A stretch of DNA of 55,404 nucleotides. It comes from an uncultured Christensenellaceae bacterium (GTDB lineage Bacteria; Bacillota; Clostridia; Christensenellales; Borkfalkiaceae). Below are positions 33,969 to 42,270 of the stretch, in pieces; the stretch's first letter is position 1, and each line of letters starts with the position of its first letter. The stretch is from positions 1-55,404 of the forward strand of contig CAJUKK010000013.1 in assembly GCA_910586985.1 (NCBI GenBank), given 5' to 3'. The position numbers and the translations under genes were made by a program. Under the pieces are notes generated by a model. The model was not told the DNA's origin and ran no database searches. It worked only from the letters and a program-made list of their open reading frames with translations.

Positions 33969-34466
33969 TTACTGTTTGTTTTGCGCAATGCTGTTTAAAA
34001 CATATGCAAAGTTCGCAATGGGAGACTGCAAGCAGCCAAGCATTTTTGCGATCAACACCTCTCTCGAAGGGATTGCCGCGAGTTTTTTCACACCTGCTGC
34101 GTCTACGTAAGCGCCGCTCACATACGCGCATTTAGGCACGATTTTTTCTTCCAACGCAGGCGTCTCTTTTACTGCCTTTGCAATGACCGAGCATGCGCTC
34201 GTCTCGTCAGGGCAGAACACAAACGCCGTTGCGCCGTTCAAGTCCTTATCGAAATCGGTTACGCCAAGTTCGTTGAACGCTTTGCGAACAAGCGTGTTTT
34301 TATATACCTTGTACTCGCTCGAAACAGCGCGGAACTTGTTGCGGAGCGCCGTAACTTCAGACACGGTAAGCTTATCGTACTTTGCAAGCACGACCGACTT
34401 GCTCGCCTGAATCTTAGTCTTGATCTCCTCGACAACAGACTTTTTTGCTTCTAAATTAGCCGACAT
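33969..34466 (-). CDS. rplJ: 50S ribosomal protein L10
   Basis: The 165-aa protein anchors L7/L12 to the ribosome. MSANLEAKKSVVEEIKTKI and the core VVLAKYDKLTVSEVTALRNK and YKVYKNTLVRKAFNE match the family. ATG at 34464-34466 follows GGAGGTATT; the open frame extends into the leader RNA and should not be used. It should be autoregulated through the leader at 34467-34625. Confidence 0.97.
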   Translation of the reverse strand: MSANLEAKKSVVEEIKTKIQASKSVVLAKYDKLTVSEVTALRNKFRAVSSEYKVYKNTLVRKAFNELGVTDFDKDLNGATAFVFCPDETSACSVIAKAVKETPALEEKIVPKCAYVSGAYVDAAGVKKLAAIPSREVLIAKMLGCLQSPIANFAYVLNSIAQNKQ

Positions 34467-34625
34467 AATACCTCCTGTAAGCGCATCTGCGCGCCCGAAT
34501 AAAAAGCTCCGTACCGCAAACGGATACGGAGCGAACACCCGATTGTAATCGGGAAATCGACATGTACCTGAGCGGGAACTATTGAGCGTATACACGCACC
34601 CGCCGTCTGCGGCATGAAATTTTAC
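34467..34625 (-). ncRNA. Ribosomal protein L10 leader with attenuator
   Basis: The leader between the promoter and rplJ is GC-rich and can form several stems. One is a terminator-like hairpin GCTCCGTA / TACGGAGC (34506-34532), followed by TTTTTAT on the minus strand. Another pair is CCCGATT / AATCGGG (34540-34554). Position and architecture match the L10 leader of Firmicutes, which binds the L10-L12 complex and stops transcription. Exact folding was not computed. Confidence 0.75.
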
Positions 34626-34631
34626 TTTTCG

Positions 34632-34660
34632 AGTATATCATACCCGAAAGTTTAAGTCAA
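34632..34660 (-). promoter_or_regulatory. Promoter of rplJ-rplL
   Basis: TTGACT (34655-34660) and TATACT (34632-34637), 17-bp spacer, minus strand, just after rplA. It gives rplJ-rplL their own transcript including the leader. Confidence 0.75.
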
Positions 34661-34671
34661 GCGTTTTTGAC

Positions 34672-35361
34672 TCAGATTTTGTTATAAATTACCTTTACGC
34701 CAGGTCCCATCGTGCTCGTGAGCGTTACGCTCTTGACGTACTGACCCTTAGCCGCAGCGGGTTTTGCCTTTACGATCGCGTCCATTAACGCGGTAAAGTT
34801 TTCGACAATCTTCTCTTTGCCGAAGCTCTTCTTTCCGATCGGACAGTGAATAATCGCCGTTTTATCGAGACGATACTCAACTTTACCTGCTTTCACTTCC
34901 TGAACCGCTTTTACAACGTCCATCGTGACCGTTCCCGACTTCGGGTTAGGCATTAACCCTTTGGGACCGAGCAGACGACCGATACGTCCGACAACGCCCA
35001 TCATATCGGGAGTCGTGATCATCGTATCGAATTCAAACCAGTTTTCCGTCTGGATCTTCTGGATCATTTCCTCTGCGCCGACGTAATCTGCGCCCGCCTC
35101 TTTCGCCGCGTCCGCTCTCGCGCCCTTTGCGATAACGAGTACTCTGTTAACTTTACCCGTACCGTTGGGAAGAACGAGCACGCCGCGTACCTGCTGATCC
35201 GCCTGACGGGGATCGATACCGAGACGCACGTGAAGTTCCACAGTTTCGTCGAACTTTGCCTTGGCGTTATCGAGAACGATTCCTACCGCCTCGCCCGCCT
35301 CGTATTGCTTATTGCGGTCGTACGCCTTGATACTGTCGGCGTATTTCTTACCGTATTTCAT
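34672..35361 (-). CDS. rplA: 50S ribosomal protein L1
   Basis: The 229-aa L1-stalk protein binds 23S rRNA and usually its own mRNA. MKYGKKYADSIKAYDRNKQY at the start, HVRLGIDPRQADQQVRGVLV, and LLGPKGLMPNPKSGTVT are diagnostic. Length is normal. It lies about 50 nt downstream of rplK. Confidence 0.98.
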   Translation of the reverse strand: MKYGKKYADSIKAYDRNKQYEAGEAVGIVLDNAKAKFDETVELHVRLGIDPRQADQQVRGVLVLPNGTGKVNRVLVIAKGARADAAKEAGADYVGAEEMIQKIQTENWFEFDTMITTPDMMGVVGRIGRLLGPKGLMPNPKSGTVTMDVVKAVQEVKAGKVEYRLDKTAIIHCPIGKKSFGKEKIVENFTALMDAIVKAKPAAAKGQYVKSVTLTSTMGPGVKVIYNKI

Positions 35362-35413
35362 GAATTAACCTCCTTGTGGTTCAACCGAGACTTTGCTCTC
35401 CCACATTCTTAAA

Positions 35414-35839
35414 TTAGTCCTCGACAGTAATACCCATACTGCGCGCCGTACCCGCTACCATGCTCATCGCGCTTTCAAGCGACGTGCAATTGAGGTCGGG
35501 CATCTTCGTTTTCGCGATCTCTTCTACTTGCGCCTTGGTAAGCTTTGCAACCTTTACCTTGTTAGGGGTCGCGCTAGCCGACTCGATTCCGCACGCCTTT
35601 TTAATAAGGACGGGTGCGGGAGGCGTTTTTAAAACGAACGTGAAAGAACGATCCTGATAAATCGTAATTACGACGGGGATGATAAGTCCTGCCTCGTTCG
35701 CCGTCTTTGCGTTAAACTCTTTCGTAAAGCCGGGAATGTTGATTCCGTGAGGACCGAGCGTCGAACCGACAGGGGGTCCCGGGGTGGCTTTACCTGCGGG
35801 AAGCTGTAGCTTGACTACCGCGGTGATTTTCTTAGCCAT
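35414..35839 (-). CDS. rplK: 50S ribosomal protein L11
   Basis: The 141-aa protein of the GTPase-associated centre. MAKKITAVVKLQLPAGKATP and PPVGSTLGPHGINIPGFTKE are diagnostic. ATG at 35837-35839 follows GGAGTATT and gives the standard length; the open frame upstream is not coding. Confidence 0.98.
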   Translation of the reverse strand: MAKKITAVVKLQLPAGKATPGPPVGSTLGPHGINIPGFTKEFNAKTANEAGLIIPVVITIYQDRSFTFVLKTPPAPVLIKKACGIESASATPNKVKVAKLTKAQVEEIAKTKMPDLNCTSLESAMSMVAGTARSMGITVED

Positions 35840-35932
35840 AATACTCCTCCATTTTTGTGGTACTTGCAAGACGCCATCGAAAATTTAACGTCTCTCCCAC
35901 TTGTATCGAAAAAGGCTTGCGCCTTTGTCGCC

Positions 35933-36499
35933 TTATTCTTCCTCTGCGGGGATCTCCACCGCATTTTCCGAAATCTTTTGCATCTGAACGTATTCTACCT
36001 CTACGTCCTGCTTTCTGCCGAACATAGTTATATTGACCTTCGCGCGCTGCGTTTCGTCGTTGAACTCCTTGATCTCGCCGATAAACCCTTCGAGCGGACC
36101 GCTCTCGATCGATACTCTGTCGCCAACCGCAAAATTTGCATCCACCACAAAATCTTCAAGGCGCATTTTACGGATTTCCTCTTCCTTCATCGGAATCGGG
36201 CGCCCCTGCGGACCGACAAATCCCGTTACGCCGCGCGTATTGGTAACAAGATACCAAAGCTGATTGGAATAAATCATTTTAATAAACACGTAGCAAGGCA
36301 GGAGTTTGCGCTCGACCACTTTCTTTTTACCGTTCGCCTTTTCCTCGATCGTCTGCTCGGTCGGAATTTTTACGTCGACAATACTGTCGCTGAGGTTATT
36401 GTTTTCGATGAGGCGGAGAAGACTGTCCTTTACCATTGCCTCATAGCCCGAATACGTGTGCAGAATATACCACTTAGGCTCTTCGTCCGTCAACGCCAT
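35933..36499 (-). CDS. nusG: Transcription antitermination/pausing factor NusG
   Basis: The 188-aa protein binds RNA polymerase and couples it to Rho or ribosomes. It has the NGN domain (KWYILHTYSGYEAMVKDSLL and LLPCYVFIKMIYSNQLWYLV, VGPQGRPIPMKEEEI) and a C-terminal KOW domain (FAVGDRVSIESGPLEGFIGE). It lies between secE and rplK, the universal order. Confidence 0.97.
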   Translation of the reverse strand: MALTDEEPKWYILHTYSGYEAMVKDSLLRLIENNNLSDSIVDVKIPTEQTIEEKANGKKKVVERKLLPCYVFIKMIYSNQLWYLVTNTRGVTGFVGPQGRPIPMKEEEIRKMRLEDFVVDANFAVGDRVSIESGPLEGFIGEIKEFNDETQRAKVNITMFGRKQDVEVEYVQMQKISENAVEIPAEEE

Positions 36500-36502
36500 C
36501 GT

Positions 36503-36769
36503 TTACGCCCCCCATTTGGTGATCAGCTCCAACAGCGCGCTGAAACCGCTGTTGATACCCGTAACGATTACGGTGAAAATGAGAGTAATGACAAGCACAA
36601 CCCCCGTGGCTTTTAACGCCTTCCCGAAAGAGGGCCAAGTCACGCGTTTCAGCTCGGAAAACGTCTCTTTGATTTTTCTGCCGAAACGCACAAAGATATT
36701 CGGCTTTTTGTTTTTATCCGTCTTTTTGACTTTTTTATCGACGGGTTTATTTTCGTTGGACTGTGCCAT
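36503..36769 (-). CDS. secE: Preprotein translocase subunit SecE
   Basis: The 88-aa single-helix subunit of the SecYEG channel. A long basic N-terminus (DKKVKKTDKNKKPNIFVRFG) is followed by the family motif FSELKRVTWPSFGKAL and one C-terminal helix (VVLVITLIFTVIVTGI). ATG at 36767-36769 follows AAGAGGTCGAT. It sits between rpmG and nusG as expected. Confidence 0.95.
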   Translation of the reverse strand: MAQSNENKPVDKKVKKTDKNKKPNIFVRFGRKIKETFSELKRVTWPSFGKALKATGVVLVITLIFTVIVTGINSGFSALLELITKWGA

Positions 36770-36785
36770 ATCGACCTCTTGGAAG

Positions 36786-36950
36786 TTATTTGGATTCTTT
36801 GTGCGCAGTGTGCTTTTTGCAAACGGGGCAGTATTTTTTAAGCTCGAGACGATCGGGATCGTTGCGCTTATTCTTAAAACTGTCATAATTTCTGTTCTTG
36901 CACTCGGTACACTCGAACGTAACTTTCATTCTCGTGGATTTCGTAGCCAT
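36786..36950 (-). CDS. rpmG: 50S ribosomal protein L33 (zinc-binding type)
   Basis: A 54-aa protein. It begins MATKSTRMKVTFECTECKNR and has a second Cys pair in KKYCPVCKKHT, so four Cys could bind zinc, the C+ form. ATG at 36948-36950 is the first codon of the secE-nusG-rplK-rplA operon. It lies about 50 nt below the promoter at 37000-37028. Confidence 0.93.
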   Translation of the reverse strand: MATKSTRMKVTFECTECKNRNYDSFKNKRNDPDRLELKKYCPVCKKHTAHKESK

Positions 36951-36999
36951 TTGTTAAAACTCCATACAAAAAAATTACACCCCTCAGGTGCTTGGAATC

Positions 37000-37028
37000 A
37001 GTATACTACACTTTCAAGAGCTTGTCAA
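37000..37028 (-). promoter_or_regulatory. Promoter of rpmG-secE-nusG-rplK-rplA
   Basis: TTGACA (37023-37028) and TATACT (37000-37005), 17-bp spacer, minus strand. Confidence 0.8.
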
Positions 37029-37123
37029 TTATTTTTACAGTTGAATTTACGTTTTTTTGAGGATTGTAGAAAACATATTATTCGATAGACTAAAATAAAA
37101 CATCATAAATGAGAATACGAAAA

Positions 37124-37152
37124 GACGCCCCGAGGGAATCCCTCGGGGCGTC
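37124..37152 (-). terminator. Terminator of the large lipoprotein gene
   Basis: GACGCCCCGAGGGA / TCCCTCGGGGCGTC, 14-bp arms, single-base loop, followed by TTTTCG on the minus strand. Confidence 0.85.
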
Positions 37153-37185
37153 GCCGCGATTCAGTGTTGAATCCATGTCGATTGA

Positions 37186-40100
37186 TTATTCAGCAACTTT
37201 ATTACTATTATACATAGCAAGAACCTCTTCGGCTGTCATTGCTGCAGTAACCTTTAAATCCTTAGCTGTTACACCGCACTTATCCGGCGTACCATCTTCA
37301 TTCGTATCCATATTCATCGGAGCGAATAAGAATCCATCGCTTGCAATAAGTTGAAGCACTACTTTTACAAAATCGTCTACCGTCTTATTGCCTAACGCCT
37401 CGCGAGCTTCGTATTTAATCTTAAGCTCTCCATTCAGATAGTACTTGACACCTTCACCCGCCTTCATTGAAACTGTTACGTAATTCTCCGATGTTCCAAT
37501 GAACGAATCCCATTGTCCTCCGTTAACTTTATTCTCATCGGTAGGAAACTTGTTGCACGCTGTCGGGAACAAACCGTCTGTAGTATTGTTCCAGGGATCA
37601 AGATTCGGAAGTGTAACAATCATGCCGGCAGTATTGATTACTTGCGCAGTCCAGTCACCGAGAACTTCTGTCGTCTTAAACGACACAGCAATACCGTGCT
37701 CAACCGCACTACTAATCGCTTCGATCTGCTTGTTAGACGCCGCGCCGTTTACATCGACATTTTTAACAACCGTACCTGCCGCTACCTTAATATCGCTGCA
37801 CCAATAAGGGTTACCCGCAACACGGCACGTAAGATCGTCCGTCGTGAAGTTGGTAATCGTCGAAACAGCTACATAAACATCGCCGCTCTCGGTTGTTAAC
37901 GTCTGAAGGAACGTAAGCGTCGTACCAAGTCTGCGAACGGTGACAACGGCATCACCCGTCCATCCTCCTTCCTGCGCACCGACAATCGCGTCGATCTTCT
38001 GACCGTTCTTTGTAAACTCATGCGTAGCGGTAGAACCTTCAGCGCAGAGCTTGCTACCATCGGGACCCGGGTTGAAGTCGCACTGGAATGTACGCATTGC
38101 AAAGTACTGATTGTTCGCATCGGCAAACTCAATCGCACCGTCACCGGGATAATTGCCATCTGTATTCTTCCAGAAATAAGTTACGTTAAAGTCACCGGAA
38201 AGCGTGATTGCCGAACTCTTTTCTTCAGCTACCCACCAACCGTCAGCGGTTGTATCGTTATTGACAACACCTTGTGCCGCCGACTTAGGAGACGTAACGA
38301 CATCATAAGTCACGTCGCCATCAACAATTTTTTCTTTCGTCGAATGACATACGGAGCAAGTCCAGCTCGTCGTGCTGTTTTCGTCGGCAACCCAAGTATG
38401 CGCGCCGCTTGCCTTAGAATAACGTCCGCCATAGTAGAAGTCAATCGTATCCGCTGCAGGGTCAGCCTTATAAGCATGAGCATAATAACCGTCTTGCAAA
38501 CACTGCAAAGCTTGCAACTCCGTCTCTGCGGGAACGTCCTTCGCCGCAATCGTAATCGCCGTAATCGTATTGTCGCCGTTTACACGATAGAATGTGTAAT
38601 CGCCCGCCGTGTTTACATTCTGTTCGGGAACGTCGAAGTAATAAACTTCTTTTACATCGTCCGCTCTGATTCCGAGATCTGCAAGGCTCGCACTCAGTAC
38701 GACCGCCGCGCCGAAGTCGAAGTCGTCGGAATTATTAACCGTACCGTTGAGCGTCGTCTTGATATCCGTGGATTTCGCACCCGTTAAAACATTGATCGCC
38801 GAGACGGAGAATCCATTTGCACCGTACTCGATCGAAAGGTTGTAAGCCTGTGCCAATTCGTTCTGAACGTTGACCGCAACGTTCGTGCTAAGATAATTCG
38901 CCTGTAAATCCTCGCCCGTAAACAGAGCGACCACAAGCAGATATGCGCCGTCCGGTTTCAAATAAACGTTGTCGGCAACTCTCACATATCCGTCTACAAC
39001 ATCGGCAGACATTTCAAACGTATAACGAAGCGTGTTGGACGTTACGACGTTTTCATCGTCTACAAGAGACACCACATATTCGGGCGTGAACGCATTGTTA
39101 AGGCGAGGAGCGTCAAACGAATAAGTGATCGTAACCTTATCGCCTGCTTTCTCATAAGCCGTTACCTTAGCGGAACCGACCGTAACGGGTTTTTCCGCCG
39201 TTGCTTTTGCAACCGATTCCAGATCCTTGGAACGGCTGCCGACGCTGATTCCGAGCTTGGAGACATCGTCGGGGATTCCGTAGTAGGAAACCTTGAACGA
39301 ACCGCCGTTGTCGATATACATTGCGCCGCTGTCAACGGTAGAGGTAATGTAATTTGCCTTGGGAAGTTCGAGACCCGCAAGGTCAAGTTTCAACGTACCA
39401 GCCGTCGTAAGGTTCGTGCCGCCCTTCGAAAGATTGATGACGGCCGATGCCGTACTTCCGTTAACGGGAAGAATGACGTTGAGCGCGCCGTCTGCGTTAT
39501 CCGCAATAATTACCGCGCCGGCAAGCGTACCGCCGTCGAACGCCGCAGCAAGATTGCCGTTGAGGACGTTGGACTTCGGCGCCATGATTCTGAATGCGAT
39601 ATAGTAATCCTCAGCCGTGTCGAGCGCGGTTTTCTGTGCCGGCGTAAGACGGTCTGCCTTGCCCGAAACGATAACCGCAACGTCTTCACCGCTTACGTCG
39701 TAAGCATACGCTGCGTTCTCTGCCGAGAACAATGTATTCTTGTAAAGGAACTCGCCTGCATATACGCGATCGATCGAAGAAGGTTTTACCGTGATCGCAT
39801 TGTCGCCTTCGAGTTTGATCGTCTTGCCGCCGAATTCGAGGCGGAAGTTCTTCATGCCTGCAACAAGCGCGTTTGCACGAAGATTGACCGTTTTCGTCTC
39901 CGTCGTAGCAGCATCGCCTTCGCCCGTCGTAACGTCGATATCCGCATAGAGGTTATACGACGTGATCGGAGAAGAAATGTTTCTCGTATAGCTTGCCGTC
40001 GTCTGGATGCCTGCTACGTCGAACATCGTGTTCTCCGCATAGACAGTCTTATTCGGACCGTGAGACATCGTATAATCCAACAGAAGCAGATTACGAACGT

Positions 40101-41157
40101 ATTCGACTTTCGTAATGTTCATAACCGCTTTCTCGCCGTAGCATACGATCTCGTACGACGCTGCGGGAACCTTAATATGATAAGTGAGAACTTTTTCCGT
40201 ACCAAGTCCCGGATTGAGCGTATGGCGAATCTCCATAACGCCGTCCGTTCTGTAGTTATAGAAAATTTCTACCGTTGCGCCTGTTTCGGGCGTGTTATAT
40301 TCGGATGCATTCCAAGTCGTACCTTCGCCGTAGCATACCCACTCCGCACCGTTCAAAGCTTCCTGATATCCGCCTGCGGTTGCGGCAGCGTCTTTCGTTC
40401 CGCCTACGGGCGTCGAAAAACCGGCAACTGTTCCGATGACGTAGTTATCTTCACGGGGAAGAATACCCGCGTCGCCGTTGCGGATACCCATAAGAGGCGT
40501 ATTCCACGTTGCGGCAGGATCGGTCGTAACCGTCATGGTTATACGAGCAGACTGACCGATACCGATCGAACCGTAAGAGATATGGTTTTCTCCAGCAGGC
40601 GTTACAACGCCGAGCAATTCGGCGTCGCCCTTCTTCTCGATCGTCGCTTTATTGCTCCAAGCCGTCGTCGTGACCGTCTCGTTAACGATTTTGATCTCGC
40701 GTTCTGCCTGACAGACGGAACAGACTTCCACGCCGTTCGCGTCGGCCGCGCCGTAAGCGTGCTCAACCGTAACTTTATATGTTTCGGAAACATACTCGGT
40801 AATCGAATCGTCCGCCTCTTTCTGTCCTTCCGGATCGGGTGTGACTACGATGTCGTATTCTCCGGCAACGCCTTTTTGATATGCGCTGTAATCGACTTCG
40901 AAGTCGGCATATTTGATGATCTTCTTGTCGGTATCAACCGTGCCTTTTTCGGCTTTGAATGTTTCCCACTCTTTTTCGCCCTTGAACATTACCTTAACGG
41001 TGAGTCCGTCGGCAGAGAAATCTTCCGATTCGGTAAACGTTGTTTTACCGCCCTCGAGCTCGATTCTCTGAACCGCTTTTCCTCCACCGCAGGCGAACAG
41101 GAACAACGAAAAAGACATGGCAAACAAAAGTGTTAAAGCTAATTTCAGCTTTCTCAT
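37186..41157 (-). CDS. Large cell-surface lipoprotein with Ig-like and paired CxxC modules
   Basis: A 1323-aa exported lipoprotein. The signal peptide ends in LFAC (Cys23). An Ig-like or Big-type domain follows (VQRIELEGGKTTFTESEDF, EYDIVVTPDPEG). Near residue 135 and near 925 the same small motif recurs: H-[AT]-[YW] followed by CSVCxxxxE, and each is followed by a beta-rich module that looks like a sugar-binding or LamG-type fold (ISYGSIGIGQSARITMTVTT; AITLSGDFNVTYFWKNTDG). The middle 500 residues are Ig-like and Ala/Thr-rich. The C-terminal end is a third beta module with TNEDGTPDKCG. No sortase signal and no catalytic motif seen. A role in binding carbohydrate is inferred only. Confidence 0.75.
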   Translation of the reverse strand: MRKLKLALTLLFAMSFSLFLFACGGGKAVQRIELEGGKTTFTESEDFSADGLTVKVMFKGEKEWETFKAEKGTVDTDKKIIKYADFEVDYSAYQKGVAGEYDIVVTPDPEGQKEADDSITEYVSETYKVTVEHAYGAADANGVEVCSVCQAEREIKIVNETVTTTAWSNKATIEKKGDAELLGVVTPAGENHISYGSIGIGQSARITMTVTTDPAATWNTPLMGIRNGDAGILPREDNYVIGTVAGFSTPVGGTKDAAATAGGYQEALNGAEWVCYGEGTTWNASEYNTPETGATVEIFYNYRTDGVMEIRHTLNPGLGTEKVLTYHIKVPAASYEIVCYGEKAVMNITKVEYVRNLLLLDYTMSHGPNKTVYAENTMFDVAGIQTTASYTRNISSPITSYNLYADIDVTTGEGDAATTETKTVNLRANALVAGMKNFRLEFGGKTIKLEGDNAITVKPSSIDRVYAGEFLYKNTLFSAENAAYAYDVSGEDVAVIVSGKADRLTPAQKTALDTAEDYYIAFRIMAPKSNVLNGNLAAAFDGGTLAGAVIIADNADGALNVILPVNGSTASAVINLSKGGTNLTTAGTLKLDLAGLELPKANYITSTVDSGAMYIDNGGSFKVSYYGIPDDVSKLGISVGSRSKDLESVAKATAEKPVTVGSAKVTAYEKAGDKVTITYSFDAPRLNNAFTPEYVVSLVDDENVVTSNTLRYTFEMSADVVDGYVRVADNVYLKPDGAYLLVVALFTGEDLQANYLSTNVAVNVQNELAQAYNLSIEYGANGFSVSAINVLTGAKSTDIKTTLNGTVNNSDDFDFGAAVVLSASLADLGIRADDVKEVYYFDVPEQNVNTAGDYTFYRVNGDNTITAITIAAKDVPAETELQALQCLQDGYYAHAYKADPAADTIDFYYGGRYSKASGAHTWVADENSTTSWTCSVCHSTKEKIVDGDVTYDVVTSPKSAAQGVVNNDTTADGWWVAEEKSSAITLSGDFNVTYFWKNTDGNYPGDGAIEFADANNQYFAMRTFQCDFNPGPDGSKLCAEGSTATHEFTKNGQKIDAIVGAQEGGWTGDAVVTVRRLGTTLTFLQTLTTESGDVYVAVSTITNFTTDDLTCRVAGNPYWCSDIKVAAGTVVKNVDVNGAASNKQIEAISSAVEHGIAVSFKTTEVLGDWTAQVINTAGMIVTLPNLDPWNNTTDGLFPTACNKFPTDENKVNGGQWDSFIGTSENYVTVSMKAGEGVKYYLNGELKIKYEAREALGNKTVDDFVKVVLQLIASDGFLFAPMNMDTNEDGTPDKCGVTAKDLKVTAAMTAEEVLAMYNSNKVAE

Positions 41158-41210
41158 GTTACAGATTCCCCCCTGATATGAAGTTTATTATACCACGAAT
41201 GGCTAGATTA

Positions 41211-41239
41211 ATTTTACAACAATATTTTAGCCGTGTCAA
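41211..41239 (-). promoter_or_regulatory. Promoter of the large lipoprotein gene
   Basis: TTGACA (41234-41239) and TAAAAT (41211-41216), 17-bp spacer, minus strand. The leader of about 45 nt has a GGGGGG run before the ATG. Confidence 0.65.
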
Positions 41240-41361
41240 TACTTTTTTAGATTTTTTTAGGTACAAAATAAGATTTTTTTCATTTATTGTCCAATCTACA
41301 CAATTCGACATATATTTTATCGGTAATTTTTTCATTTCGACAGTTAAAAAATCGAAATAAA

Positions 41362-41395
41362 AAAATCGCTCGACTTTTACAAACCGAGCGATTTT
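41362..41395 (-). terminator. nadC terminator
   Basis: AAAATCGCTCG / CGAGCGATTTT arms flanked by A and T runs; on the minus strand TTTTTTTATTT follows. Confidence 0.85.
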
Positions 41396-41409
41396 TACTG
41401 CGTTATGAC

Positions 41410-42270
41410 TCATTTAATCGGGTGAAGATTTTTTAAAGATACGTCGAGAATGGGCGCGCTATGCGTTAAAGCTCCCGAGGAGATATAGTCTACCCCAAGC
41501 GATGCAAGCCGCGCGATATTCTCTCTCGTTACGTTGCCGGAAACCTCGATCTCCGCTTTGCCCTTTGCCAATGCGACCGCCTCTTTCAACACGTCGTCAG
41601 ACATATTGTCGAGCATAACGATCTCCGCGCCCGCCTCGAGCGCGTCTTTGAGCTGCGCAAGCGTTTCCACCTCGATTTCGATCTTGCGCACGAACGGCGC
41701 ATATGCGCGCGCCGCGGCAATCGCCTCTTTTACGCCGCCCGCCGCGCCGATGTGGTTATCTTTTAAAAGTACTCCGTCGGAGAGATTGAAACGGTGATTG
41801 TTTCCGCCGCCCACGCTCACCGCGTACTTTTCGAATATGCGAAGATTGGGTGTCGTCTTGCGCGTATCGAGCAGTTTTGTATGCGTACCTTCGAGATACG
41901 CCGCAACCGAACGGGTATAGGTAGCGATACCGCTCATCCGCTGTAAAAAATTGAGCGCAGTGCGTTCCGCCGAAAGGATCGCGCGCATTTTTCCACGGAC
42001 AACCGCAAGTTTTTGTCCCTTTCGGACTTCATCCCCCTCTTGAACGAACAGAGCGATTTCCGCGCCGTCGTCCAAAAGTTCGAACGCGCGCCGAAACACG
42101 GGCAATCCCGCCATCACCCCGTCCTGCTTTGCGATAAGTTCCGCCTCGCCAAGCGCGCCCTCGGGGACAACTGCGTTTGCCGAAACGTCCTCCCAAGGAA
42201 TGTCTTCTTTTAATGCGTTTAATATCGCTTGGTCAAAATGCAGCATACGGGTCGTCGAATTTTCCTTCAC
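41410..42270 (-). CDS. nadC: Nicotinate-nucleotide diphosphorylase (carboxylating)
   Basis: The 286-aa enzyme converts quinolinate and PRPP to nicotinate mononucleotide. The N-terminal part has LKEDIPWEDVSANAVVP; active-site segments are ERTALNFLQRMSGIAT, LDTRKTTPNLRIFEKYAV, GGGNNHRFNLSDGVLLKDNH and IEIEVETL. Start is GTG at 42270, with AAAGGAG 7 nt before it, inside the 3' end of nadB (38-nt overlap). Confidence 0.96.
   Translation of the reverse strand: MKENSTTRMLHFDQAILNALKEDIPWEDVSANAVVPEGALGEAELIAKQDGVMAGLPVFRRAFELLDDGAEIALFVQEGDEVRKGQKLAVVRGKMRAILSAERTALNFLQRMSGIATYTRSVAAYLEGTHTKLLDTRKTTPNLRIFEKYAVSVGGGNNHRFNLSDGVLLKDNHIGAAGGVKEAIAAARAYAPFVRKIEIEVETLAQLKDALEAGAEIVMLDNMSDDVLKEAVALAKGKAEIEVSGNVTRENIARLASLGVDYISSGALTHSAPILDVSLKNLHPIK

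Noticed and set aside
34467..34595. N-terminal extension of L10
   Set aside because: The in-frame upstream codons lie in the structured leader; the ATG at 34466 has GGAGGTATT and gives the family length.
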